DNA from: Sphingopyxis lindanitolerans
GTDB taxonomy: Bacteria; Pseudomonadota; Alphaproteobacteria; Sphingomonadales; Sphingomonadaceae
Direction of reading: 5' to 3'
Assembly: GCF_002993885.1 (NCBI RefSeq)
Contig: NZ_CM009578.1
Location: forward strand, 62,001-126,000
DNA length: 64,000 nucleotides
The translations under genes were made by a program, and so were the position numbers. The notes beneath the pieces are model-generated. The model had not been told where the DNA came from. It saw nothing but the letters and a program-made list of their open reading frames with translations, and ran no database searches. Below are positions 7,056 to 14,666 of the stretch, piece by piece (the stretch's first letter is position 1; every line of letters begins with the position of its first letter).

Positions 7056-8366
7056 ATGCCCGAGACGCCCCCCAAGGCGAGTTTACGGCGCCCGGCGGGC
7101 AATTTGCCGCCGCTGTCGCTCCACATTCCCGAGCCGCGCTACCGTCCCGGCGACACTCCCGACTTCGGCGATATCGAAGTTCCCGCGGTCGATGCGACCC
7201 CGCGCCCCGGCGAAGCAACCAAGCCCGATGCGATGCGCGAGCTTTGCTATGGCCTCGTCCGCGTGCTCGATTTCGATGGCGTCGCGAAGGGGCCGTGGAA
7301 TCCGAAACTGTCGCCCGAACGCCTCCGCATGATGCTGCGCACCATGATGCTCGTTCGTGCGTTCGACGACCGCATGTTCCGCGCGCAGCGACAGGGCAAG
7401 ACCAGCTTTTACATGAAATGCACCGGCGAGGAGGCCACCTCGGTCGCCTCGACGATGGCGATCGACCGATCGGACATGTGCTTCCCCAGCTATCGCCAGC
7501 AGGGCATATTGATCACGCGCGACTATCCGCTGATCCAGATGATGAACCAGATCTATTCGAACCGCGGCGACCATCTGATGGGTCGGCAACTGCCGATCAT
7601 GTATTCGGCGCCCGAATATGGTTTCTTCAGCGTTTCGGGCAATCTCGCCACCCAATATCCGCAAGCGGTGGGCTGGGCGATGGCGTCGGCGTCGAAAGGC
7701 GACAGCCGGATCGCGACCGTCTGGTGCGGCGAGGGATCGTCGGCCGAGGGCGATTTCCACTCGGCGTTGACCTTCGCGACCGTCTATAACGCGCCGGTCA
7801 TCTTCAACGTCGTCAATAACCAATGGGCGATCTCCAGCTTTTCGGGCTTCGCGGGCAGCGAGCGCACGACTTTTGCGGCGCGCGCGGTGGGTTATGGCAT
7901 CGCCGGGCTGCGGGTCGACGGCAACGATCCGCTCGCGGTCTACGCCGCGACGCAATGGGCGGCCGATCGGGCGCGGACGAACAACGGCCCGACGCTGATC
8001 GAACATTTCACCTATCGCAGCGAAGGGCACAGCACCTCGGACGACCCGAATGCCTATCGTCCGGCCGACGAGGCGACCGCCTGGCCGTTCGGCGACCCGA
8101 TCGCGCGGCTGGCGCAGCACCTCGAACTGCTGGGCGAATGGGACGCCGACCGCCATCAGGCGCAAGCGAAAGACCTCGAAGGTATTGTGAAGACGACACA
8201 GAAGCAGTCGGAAAAGCTCGGTATTTTGGGTCACGGCATGCACCAGCCGTTCGAAACGATGTTCCAGGATGTGTTCGAGGAGATGCCCTGGCACCTCAAG
8301 GAGCAATGCGATCAGATGCTCGCCGAGCGCGAGGCCAAATTCGGCCCCGATTGGAAGCCCGAATGA
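7056..8366 (+). CDS. bkdA1: Branched-chain 2-oxoacid dehydrogenase E1 alpha subunit
   Basis: Thiamine-diphosphate-dependent decarboxylase subunit acting on the 2-oxoacids of valine, leucine and isoleucine. 436 aa. The N-terminal extension (LSLHIPEPRYRPGD) is typical of the Pseudomonas-type BkdA1. The core shows GEEATSVASTMAI, SYRQQGILI, the ThDP-binding GEGSSAEGDFH ... NNQWAISS segment, and the phosphorylation-loop-like region TYRSEGHSTSDDP. A GGAGGG ribosome site precedes the ATG. It is followed after 32 bp by the E1 beta gene, so the two are co-transcribed. Confidence 0.95.
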   Translation: MPETPPKASLRRPAGNLPPLSLHIPEPRYRPGDTPDFGDIEVPAVDATPRPGEATKPDAMRELCYGLVRVLDFDGVAKGPWNPKLSPERLRMMLRTMMLVRAFDDRMFRAQRQGKTSFYMKCTGEEATSVASTMAIDRSDMCFPSYRQQGILITRDYPLIQMMNQIYSNRGDHLMGRQLPIMYSAPEYGFFSVSGNLATQYPQAVGWAMASASKGDSRIATVWCGEGSSAEGDFHSALTFATVYNAPVIFNVVNNQWAISSFSGFAGSERTTFAARAVGYGIAGLRVDGNDPLAVYAATQWAADRARTNNGPTLIEHFTYRSEGHSTSDDPNAYRPADEATAWPFGDPIARLAQHLELLGEWDADRHQAQAKDLEGIVKTTQKQSEKLGILGHGMHQPFETMFQDVFEEMPWHLKEQCDQMLAEREAKFGPDWKPE

Positions 8367-8398
8367 TGCCAGAATCTTCCAGTTCCGAGGTGAAAACC

Positions 8399-9403
8399 AT
8401 GAACATGATCGAGGCGATCAACAGCGCCATGGACATCATGCTCGAACGCGATCCCGCCACCGTGGTGATGGGCGAGGACGTCGGCTATTTCGGCGGGGTT
8501 TTCCGCGCCACCGCGGGCCTCCAGAAAAAGCATGGCAAGACCCGCGTCTTCGACACGCCGATCAACGAATGCGGCATCATCGGCGTCGCCGTCGGCATGG
8601 GCGCGTACGGCCTGCGGCCCGTCCCCGAAATCCAGTTCGCCGATTATATCTACCCGGGGCTCGACCAACTTGTCAGCGAGGCGGCGCGGCTGCGCTATCG
8701 CTCGGCGAACGATTTCATCTGCCCGATGACGGTGCGTACGCCCTTCGGTGGCGGTATCTTCGGCGGCCAGACGCACAGCCAGTCGCCCGAAAGTATCATG
8801 ACGCATATCTGCGGCGTGAAGACGGTGATCCCGTCGAACCCCTATGATGCCAAGGGCCTGCTGATCGCGGCGATCGAGGATAATGATCCCGTCGTCTTCC
8901 TTGAGCCCAAGCGTATCTATAACGGTCCGTTCAGCGGCTATTACGACCGCCCGGTCGAGCCCTGGTCGAAGCATGATGCGAGCGCGGTACCTGAGGGCTA
9001 TTACCGCATTGACCTCGGCAAGGCGGCGACGGTGCGCGCGGGCGAGGCGGTGACCGTGCTTGCCTATGGCACGATGGTCCATGTCGCGAAGACGATCATC
9101 GACGAGATAGGCATCGACGCCGAAATCCTTGACCTCCGCACACTGCTGCCGCTCGATATCGAGGCGATCGAAACGTCGGTGAAGAAGACCGGGCGCTGCC
9201 TGATCATCCACGAAGCGACGCGCACCTCGGGCTTTGGCGCCGAACTCGCGGCGCTGGTGCAGGAACGCTGCTTCTATCATCTCGAAGCGCCGGTCGAGCG
9301 CGTCACCGGCTTCGACACGCCGTATCCGCACAGCCTCGAATGGGCCTATTTCCCTGGCCCCGTCCGCATCGCGACCGCGTTGACCAAGATATTGAAGGAC
9401 TGA
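8399..9403 (+). CDS. bkdA2: Branched-chain 2-oxoacid dehydrogenase E1 beta subunit
   Basis: 334-aa partner of E1 alpha. Recognisable from MNMIEAINSAMDIMLERDP, VVMGEDVGYFGGVFRAT, FDTPINECGIIGVAVGMG, the substrate-channel region VRTPFGGGIFGGQTHSQSPE and the C-terminal transketolase-like domain ending VTGFDTPYPHSLEW. ATG at 8399 follows CCGAGG at a good distance; earlier in-frame ATGs at 8363 and 8366 overlap the E1 alpha stop and would add 11-12 non-conserved residues. E2 follows after 4 bp. Confidence 0.95.
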   Translation: MNMIEAINSAMDIMLERDPATVVMGEDVGYFGGVFRATAGLQKKHGKTRVFDTPINECGIIGVAVGMGAYGLRPVPEIQFADYIYPGLDQLVSEAARLRYRSANDFICPMTVRTPFGGGIFGGQTHSQSPESIMTHICGVKTVIPSNPYDAKGLLIAAIEDNDPVVFLEPKRIYNGPFSGYYDRPVEPWSKHDASAVPEGYYRIDLGKAATVRAGEAVTVLAYGTMVHVAKTIIDEIGIDAEILDLRTLLPLDIEAIETSVKKTGRCLIIHEATRTSGFGAELAALVQERCFYHLEAPVERVTGFDTPYPHSLEWAYFPGPVRIATALTKILKD

Positions 9404-9407
9404 CGTC

Positions 9408-10706
9408 ATGGCCCGCTATTCATTCCGTCTGCCCGACATCGGCGAAGGCATCGCCGAGGCCGAAATCGTCGCCTGGCATGTGAAGGTCGGCGACCGCATC
9501 GAGGAAGATGCGCAGCTTGCCGACATGATGACCGACAAGGCGACCGTCGAAATGGAATCGCCGGTGTCAGGGATCGTCGTCGAACTGGCGGGCGAGGTCG
9601 GCGACATGGTGGCGATCGGCTCGACGCTGGCGGTGATCGAGACCGAGAGTGACGGCGATGTCGAAGCGTCGCCGGCGGATACGCCGGTCGAACGGCAGAT
9701 CGAGGCTGAGACGCCGGGGGGCGAAGAGGTAGTAGTTCCCCTCCCGCTTTCGGGAGGGGCTAGGGGAGGGCCTGTTGAACCCACTCCGGTCGCCGTCGAA
9801 ACAAGCCCTCGCCCGACCCCTCCCGCAAGCGGGAGGGGAGAAGAGGCGAAGGTTCTGGCTTCACCCGCCGTTCGGGCGCGCGCCAAGGATCTCGGCATCG
9901 ATCTCGGCCAGGTTCACGCCGAGGGTGACCGCGTTCGTCACGCCGACCTCGACGCATATCTCCGCTACAGCGTCGGGCAGGGCTATCATGCGCCGGGTGC
10001 CAGCCGCGCCCGCGCCGACGAGCCGGTCAAGGTCATCGGCATGCGTCGCAAGATTGCCGAGAATATGGCGGCGTCGAAGCGGGCGATCCCGCATTTCACC
10101 TATGTCGAGGAAATGGACGTCACCGCGCTCGAGGAGATGCGCGCCGACCTCAACGCCCATCGCGGCCAGCGCCCCAAGCTGACGATGCTGCCTTTTCTGA
10201 TCGTCGCGATTTGCCGCACGATCCCGCAATTCCCGATGATCAACGCGCGCTATGACGACGAGGGCGGTGTGGTCACGCGACACGGCGCGGTGCATCTTGG
10301 CATGGCGACGCAGACCGACGCGGGGCTGATGGTCCCGGTGATCCGTGACGCACAGGATATGAATGTATGGCAGCTCGCGAGCGAAATCACGCGCCTGGCC
10401 GACGCTGCGCGCACGGGCAAGGCGAAGGTAGAAGAACTGACCGGCGGCACGCTGACGGTGACGTCGCTCGGCCCGCTTGGCGGCATCGCGACGACGCCGG
10501 TGATCAACCGGCCCGAGGTTGCGATCATCGGCCCGAACAAGATCGTCGAGCGCCCGGTCTTTGACGGCGACGATATCCGCCGCGCCAAGCTGATGAATTT
10601 GTCGATTAGTTGCGACCACCGCGTCGTCGATGGCTGGGACGCCGCGAGCTACGTCCAGGCGCTCAAGAAGCTTATCGAGACGCCGATCCTGCTGTTCGCG
10701 GATTGA
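9408..10706 (+). CDS. bkdB: Branched-chain 2-oxoacid dehydrogenase E2 (lipoyl acyltransferase)
   Basis: Transfers the acyl group from lipoyl-lysine to CoA and forms the core of the complex. Domains in order: lipoyl domain (about 1-78, with the lipoylated Lys in MMTDKATVEM); a linker; the peripheral-subunit-binding domain (about 150-186, ASPAVRARAKDLGID); and the catalytic acyltransferase domain (about 207-432) with the HRVVDG active site. The linker between residues about 110 and 144 is encoded by an in-frame palindromic repeat (separate entry), giving an unusual Pro/Gly/Glu-rich stretch (VVVPLPLSGGARGGPVEP). No E3 gene follows, so lipoamide dehydrogenase must come from elsewhere. Confidence 0.95.
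   Translation: MARYSFRLPDIGEGIAEAEIVAWHVKVGDRIEEDAQLADMMTDKATVEMESPVSGIVVELAGEVGDMVAIGSTLAVIETESDGDVEASPADTPVERQIEAETPGGEEVVVPLPLSGGARGGPVEPTPVAVETSPRPTPPASGRGEEAKVLASPAVRARAKDLGIDLGQVHAEGDRVRHADLDAYLRYSVGQGYHAPGASRARADEPVKVIGMRRKIAENMAASKRAIPHFTYVEEMDVTALEEMRADLNAHRGQRPKLTMLPFLIVAICRTIPQFPMINARYDDEGGVVTRHGAVHLGMATQTDAGLMVPVIRDAQDMNVWQLASEITRLADAARTGKAKVEELTGGTLTVTSLGPLGGIATTPVINRPEVAIIGPNKIVERPVFDGDDIRRAKLMNLSISCDHRVVDGWDAASYVQALKKLIETPILLFAD
9736..9840. repeat. Palindromic repeat inserted in frame in bkdB
   Basis: Two inverted arms of about 37 nt flank a ~30-bp spacer. The left arm holds CTCCCGCTTTCGGGAG and then GGGGAGGGCCTGTT; the right arm holds AACAAGCCCTCGCCCGACCC and CTCCCGCAAGCGGGAG. 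Each arm also folds on itself. The element is nearly the same as the intergenic copy at 24708-24815. It keeps the E2 frame open in the one frame used, while TAG occurs in the left arm in another frame. It sits exactly in the flexible linker between the lipoyl and E1/E3-binding domains. Confidence 0.85.
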
Positions 10707-10737
10707 TCGCCCCGTCGTCTCCGCGCAGGTGGGGGTC

Positions 10738-11202
10738 TTATTTGACAACGCCCCTGAACATCAGCTTTCCGGCGCCTCCCGCCGGGATCGGTTTCTGGAA
10801 CGCCCAGCGGATATGGGTGACGTCGGCGGGCTGCGCCGGGCGGCGGCTGCCGTCGGTAAGCGGAACGGTCAGCGTGTCGAGCGCGCCCCAGCTTCTGCCA
10901 CCATCGACCGAGACGATCGGCCGGGTGTCGCCCGCGCCGACAAAGCGGACCGCCGATGGCATGGGGTTCGTAATCACGAACCGGTCGGCCGCTCGCGCGC
11001 CCGCGTTGCGATAGTTCAGCACGAAGACGAGCCGGTCGCCGGGAACGACGGCCTTGGGCTCCTCGAGCAATATGCGCTGCCGGCCGCTGGCGTCGGTCGT
11101 GACACGCTCGACGAACACGCTGTTGTCGAGCGCAACCTGGTTCGCCGCGAGCGCCGGCGCTGGAGCGAAAGCGGCGGATAGAAGGACAAGGGCGGTGCGC
11201 AT
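10738..11202 (-). CDS. Secreted protein with a DUF11-like repeat domain
   Basis: 154-aa protein with a clear signal peptide (MRTALVLLSAAFAPAPALA, cleavage before NQV). The mature part resembles a DUF11-type beta-sandwich: VVPGDRLVFVLNYRNAGARA, then FVITNPMPSAVRFVGAG. Such domains occur in surface and periplasmic proteins. The ATG at 11202 is six bases after a GGAG; longer in-frame starts up to 11304 would precede the signal sequence and are unlikely. Convergent with bkdB. Function unknown. Confidence 0.75.
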   Translation of the reverse strand: MRTALVLLSAAFAPAPALAANQVALDNSVFVERVTTDASGRQRILLEEPKAVVPGDRLVFVLNYRNAGARAADRFVITNPMPSAVRFVGAGDTRPIVSVDGGRSWGALDTLTVPLTDGSRRPAQPADVTHIRWAFQKPIPAGGAGKLMFRGVVK

Positions 11203-11422
11203 CGGCATCTCCATCATGCGGCGGACGCTTTCACCATGACCATGACTCCCAAGCTGAACCTTGACGCTCGTTCTCGCGATAAAAGGGAAACTTATGGTTA
11301 ACACGGCGATAGGAAATGGAATTTTCGACCGGTAGAGGGAGGCAAAAGGTCGGGCGGAGAAGGATTCTGGCGCGGCGGAGAAAGCTCGCGTAGGATGAAG
11401 CAGTTAACCGGGAGATGACGTC

Positions 11423-12622
11423 GTGGGCGAAGAAGGGGGGAGCAAGGACAAGCGGTCGCCGCGCGCCAGTTCCCTGCGTCAGATCGAAGTCGATGATTTC
11501 CGGCGCGATCGGCTGCTCGCGGCGCTCGCGCTGATCGTCGGCGCGGCCTTTTGCCTGGCTTTACCGTTCGCCTTGCAGGCGGGAGCGGAATTTTTCCTGC
11601 CGCTGACGGCGGCGATCGTCATCTCGATCGCGCTGGTGCCGCTGCTCGAATGGCTCGAGCGCCGCAGCGTGCCTTCGGGGCTGGCCGCCTTCCTGTCGCT
11701 GGCGGGGTTCCTGATGATCGTCAATGCGGCGCTGGCGATCATCGTCGTGCCCGCGACCGGCTGGTTCGCGCGCATCCCTGAATCGATCCCGCGCATCCAG
11801 AGCAACCTCGCTCCGCTCATCGATTTCTATTCGAGCCTGCAACGCTTCGTCGATCGCACGCTGATGTCGGTCGCCAGCGGCACCGAGGCGACGGCGCAGG
11901 CGGTCGCGGCGCAGGCGCCATCGTCGGTGGTCGACTATTTCATCTCGGCGGCGCCCGCGGCGGCGATCCAGCTTTTCTTCGCCGTCCTCGTCATCTTCTT
12001 CTTCCTCGCCGGCTGGACGCGGCTGCGGCGCGGGACGATCCGTCGCCGCGGCAGTTTCGACGGTGCGATGCAGACCGCGCGCGTGATCCAGAATGTCGTC
12101 GATGCAACCGCCGATTATCTGGCGACGATCACGATCATCAACGCGATTCTGGGGCTGGTCGTCTCGTTGCTGCTCTGGGCGCTCGGCATGCCGTCGCCCT
12201 TCATGTGGGGCGGGATCGTCAGCCTTTGCAATTTCGTACCCTATCTGGGGCCGATCGTCGCCGCTGTGCTGCTTGGGCTCGGCGGACTGATGACGTTTGA
12301 TGCGGTGGGATTCGCACTGCTGCCGGCGCTGATCTTCATCGGCGTGCATCTGGTCGAGGCGAATCTGGTCACGCCGCTGGTGCTCGGCCGGCGGCTGACG
12401 ATCAATCCGCTGCTGATCCTCGTATCGCTGAGCTTTTGGGGATGGGTCTGGGGAACGCCCGGCGCGCTGCTAGCGGTGCCTCTCCTCCTGATCCTCCAGA
12501 CCATCCTCCACTCGACCGGAACGCCCGATCTTGGGGGTTTTCTGTTCGAGCGCGGCACGCTGACGGCGACCGACGAGATGCGCGATCGATTAAATCGCAC
12601 AAAGGGCGAAAGCGACGGTTGA
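11423..12622 (+). CDS. AI-2E family (PerM-like) membrane transporter
   Basis: 399-aa inner-membrane protein starting at GTG after a GGGAG site. The basic cytoplasmic N-terminus is followed by paired membrane helices (ALIVGAAFCLALPFALQAG, FFLPLTAAIVISIALVPLLE), a soluble loop, and a C-terminal cluster of helices with the family-typical region PSPFMWGGIVSLCNFVPYLG and HLVEANLVTPLVLGRR. Members export varied substrates, AI-2 in the named example; the substrate here cannot be inferred. It stands alone before tRNA-Asp. Confidence 0.88.
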   Translation: MGEEGGSKDKRSPRASSLRQIEVDDFRRDRLLAALALIVGAAFCLALPFALQAGAEFFLPLTAAIVISIALVPLLEWLERRSVPSGLAAFLSLAGFLMIVNAALAIIVVPATGWFARIPESIPRIQSNLAPLIDFYSSLQRFVDRTLMSVASGTEATAQAVAAQAPSSVVDYFISAAPAAAIQLFFAVLVIFFFLAGWTRLRRGTIRRRGSFDGAMQTARVIQNVVDATADYLATITIINAILGLVVSLLLWALGMPSPFMWGGIVSLCNFVPYLGPIVAAVLLGLGGLMTFDAVGFALLPALIFIGVHLVEANLVTPLVLGRRLTINPLLILVSLSFWGWVWGTPGALLAVPLLLILQTILHSTGTPDLGGFLFERGTLTATDEMRDRLNRTKGESDG

Positions 12623-12665
12623 CAGGCCGGAGCGCGGCGCATATTGGCGCTGCTCCCAAGCACAC

Positions 12666-12742
12666 GCGGGTGTAGCTCAGTTGGTTAGAGTGCCGGCCTG
12701 TCACGCCGGAGGTCGCGGGTTCGAGCCCCGTCACTCGCGCCA
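12666..12742 (+). tRNA. tRNA-Asp (anticodon GTC)
   Basis: Complete 77-nt cloverleaf: acceptor GCGGGTG/CACTCGC, D-arm with GTTGGTTA loop, anticodon stem CCGGC/GCCGG with loop CTGTCAC (GTC), T-loop TTCGAGC, discriminator G and encoded CCA at 12740-12742. Confidence 0.97.
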
Positions 12743-12767
12743 TTCCCTGTCCTTTTGGACGGAATGG
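12740..12767 (+). terminator. Hairpin after tRNA-Asp
   Basis: CCATTCC-CTGTCC and GGACG-GAATGG form a stem with a TTTT loop, beginning within the CCA tail. No long T tract follows, so it may act as a weak terminator or processing hairpin, also serving the convergent DUF2842 gene. Confidence 0.5.
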
Positions 12768-12830
12768 CGGCCGCGGCTTGGGATCATGTCATCGCTGGAA
12801 ATCGGGGCTGGAAGTTCAGGGACCGGCGCG

Positions 12831-13061
12831 TCAGCCGCGCCAGCGCCCCAATTCCATCCAGCGCAGCAGCGGCTTCAACGGCAAGACCCAGATGATGCCT
12901 GCGACGAGATAGAAGATCGCCTGGACGAGCACCGGCCATGCTCCCACCCACGGCGACAGCGCGACGATCAGCGTGGCCCATAGCGCGATCAGCAGCAGGA
13001 TCAGGAAAATGCCCGCGGGCTTGCGCCAGCTCGGTGGCGGATCGGCTGGAATCTGGCTCAC
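12831..13061 (-). CDS. DUF2842 family small membrane protein
   Basis: 76-aa protein with a short N-terminal Pro-rich stretch (DPPPSWRKPAG), two membrane helices (IFLILLLIALWATLIVAL and AIFYLVAGIIWVLPL) and a basic C-terminus KPLLRWMELGRWRG. The pattern fits the DUF2842 family, found next to 5-formyl-THF cyclo-ligase in alphaproteobacteria. Its start overlaps the stop of that upstream gene by 4 bp. Function unknown. Confidence 0.8.
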   Translation of the reverse strand: MSQIPADPPPSWRKPAGIFLILLLIALWATLIVALSPWVGAWPVLVQAIFYLVAGIIWVLPLKPLLRWMELGRWRG

Positions 13062-13633
13062 AGGCGGTCTCCGGTCATGATATATTCCTGTTCGGTCAGC
13101 ACGGCGTCGAGCCGGACGTCGGTCGGCTCGATGGGAACAGTGTCAACTTCCTGCACCGACCAGGCGACACCGATCCGGATCAGGCCGGGATGCGCGGCGA
13201 AAAAGCGGTCATAATGACCGCCGCCCTGGCCGAGCCGGCCGCCTTGGCGGTCGAAGCCAACCAGCGGGCAGAAGATGAGGCCGGGAAGCAGGCGGTCGGT
13301 GTCGTCGGCGGGCTGCGGCGTTCCCCACGGACCCTTGACGAGCGGCTCCCCGGCTCGCCAGCGGCGAAAATCCATCGTTTCGATGCGTCCCTCGTGGTAG
13401 GGAAGTGTCAATATTACACATGTTAACATCGGCAATATGTCGGGTTCGGAATCCCAAGCAGCGTAAGCGGCCACGGGATTGGACGCCGCGACGAGATCGG
13501 CAAGGGGGGCGGGCAGCGCGCGGAAGGCACCCAAGCGCGCCATGTCGCCCAGATTGGCGACGAAATGCCGACGCCGGAAACGTAGCTTATCGCGGAGTTT
13601 CTGCTTCCGCTGAGCGAGGCTGTCGGAAAGCAT
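13058..13633 (-). CDS. 5-formyltetrahydrofolate cyclo-ligase
   Basis: ATP-dependent conversion of 5-formyl-THF to 5,10-methenyl-THF. 191 aa from MLSDSLAQRKQKLRDKLRF, with the ATP-binding signature GFDRQGGRLGQGGGHYDRF and the substrate region KGPWGTPQP. A longer in-frame start at 13678 would run into the upstream RNA region; ATG at 13633 follows AGGAGCGG. It lies downstream of a 6S-like RNA and zapA, the arrangement known from E. coli (zapA-ssrS-fau/ygfA). Confidence 0.9.
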   Translation of the reverse strand: MLSDSLAQRKQKLRDKLRFRRRHFVANLGDMARLGAFRALPAPLADLVAASNPVAAYAAWDSEPDILPMLTCVILTLPYHEGRIETMDFRRWRAGEPLVKGPWGTPQPADDTDRLLPGLIFCPLVGFDRQGGRLGQGGGHYDRFFAAHPGLIRIGVAWSVQEVDTVPIEPTDVRLDAVLTEQEYIMTGDRL

Positions 13634-13720
13634 GTCGTTTCCGCTCCTCGGAACGTAAATGGCGGGTGGCGGGACCACCGTGGGTCGTTTGCTGGAAGAT
13701 CCTCTGACGCCAGTAACGTC

Positions 13721-13864
13721 AGGTGGGGACCATATACGTCGGACCAGGGTCCGGGCAGGGACAGCCCCCTAGGATGATGTATCGCCTCAGGGATTTTCGC
13801 AAAAGCTCGTACCGGGCAGTGCCCGCCGCCCCCTATGTAGGGCGGCTGCGGTGCGGTCTCAAGG
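13721..13864 (-). ncRNA. ssrS: 6S RNA (ssrS) candidate
   Basis: The ~230-bp gap between zapA and the cyclo-ligase gene, both on the minus strand, is the classical 6S RNA position. Read on the minus strand it starts near TTGAGACCGCACCGCAGCCG and ends near ATATGGTCCCC. GAGACC can pair with GGTCCCC as a closing stem, with GC-rich stems (CCGCCC...GGGCGG) and an unpaired AT-richer centre, as expected for a promoter-mimic bubble. A further hairpin, CTGACG/CGTCAG (13703-13721), follows the 3' side. Exact ends are uncertain. 6S RNA sequesters sigma-70 RNA polymerase. Confidence 0.7.
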
Positions 13865-13867
13865 GAT

Positions 13868-14293
13868 TTAGGGAATTTGCTCGATCCGCGTCACCAGCGT
13901 CTCAATACGATCGGCGATCTGCAGCAGCGCGCGGTCGTGCGACGGCCTAGCGTCTGTTGGGTTCGAGGGCGGCGCTTTTCTGAGCGCGTTGAGGTCGGCG
14001 AGCGCGGCTTTCAGCTCCTCGCGCGCCTGCGCTTCGCGGCTTTCGGCGAGCGCTACCGCGGCGCGCAGCGAATCGGACTGCGGTTCGGCCTTCGCGGCCT
14101 TGCCCTTGGCGTCCTGCGCTTCGTCGGCGAGCATCAGTGCCGCGAAGAGCAATTGGCGAAGTTCGGTGCCGCCCGGCATCGCGCGCACTTTCTCGTCTAC
14201 CACGGTCGCGAGGGTCAGCAACTGCGGTTCCTGCCCGTCGGCGCAATGGACGTCGTAGACGCGCCCGGCGATGTTGAGCTTGACGTCAGCCAT
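13868..14293 (-). CDS. zapA: Cell division protein ZapA
   Basis: Stabilises FtsZ filaments at the division septum. 141 aa. The N-terminal ZapA domain (MADVKLNIAGRVYDVHCADG, then LLTLATVVDEKVRAM and LLFAALMLADEAQD) is followed by a long coiled coil from about residue 65 onward, with an Arg/Asp-rich end. The start overlaps the upstream 71-aa gene by 8 bp. Confidence 0.92.
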   Translation of the reverse strand: MADVKLNIAGRVYDVHCADGQEPQLLTLATVVDEKVRAMPGGTELRQLLFAALMLADEAQDAKGKAAKAEPQSDSLRAAVALAESREAQAREELKAALADLNALRKAPPSNPTDARPSHDRALLQIADRIETLVTRIEQIP

Positions 14294-14501
14294 TTTTCGC
14301 CTCCGCGATCAGGCGGTCGAGTTCGCCGATCACCGCGACGACTTCGGCCTTCAGCGCCGACGGGTCGCCCGCGGCGGATTCGGAGGAAACGGGTTGCGGC
14401 GCAGGGCGATTCGCCCGCTCGGTGAGCGCGTTCTCGATCCGGCTCAGCGCCCGTTCGATGCGGCCGATGGCCAGGCTGGATTCGTCGAGGTCGAGTTCCA
14501 T
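14286..14501 (-). CDS. Small coiled-coil protein upstream of zapA
   Basis: 71 aa from ATG 14501 (MELDLDESSLAIGRIERALS); a GTG two codons earlier is also possible. Two amphipathic helices (RIERALSRIENALTER and ALKAEVVAVIGELDRLIAEA) flank a Pro-rich hinge. Its overlap with zapA suggests translational coupling and a possible role beside ZapA in division, but this is only positional inference. Confidence 0.75.
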   Translation of the reverse strand: MELDLDESSLAIGRIERALSRIENALTERANRPAPQPVSSESAAGDPSALKAEVVAVIGELDRLIAEAKNG

Positions 14502-14666
14502 GACCACGGGTTAGCAGCGCCGGGGATGTCGTGCAATCGCCTCTCCGCGCCGAAATAGCCGGAATAAGCGCTATTTTGTGCCGTGGCGGTTGACTCCTGC
14601 GCCCGTCGCCGCGAAGGGCTGTCCCCATCGAATCCGGCCATCTTCACATCCTTTTCCGGGGAACCC

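Noticed and set aside
9729..9845. Possible frameshift or pseudogene in bkdB because of the repeat
   Set aside because: The frame remains open across the element, and the downstream binding and catalytic domains, including HRVVDG, are intact.
13723..13950. 75-codon plus-strand frame between fthC and zapA
   Set aside because: It overlaps the 6S RNA candidate and the zapA 3' end; arrangement and sequence favour the RNA.
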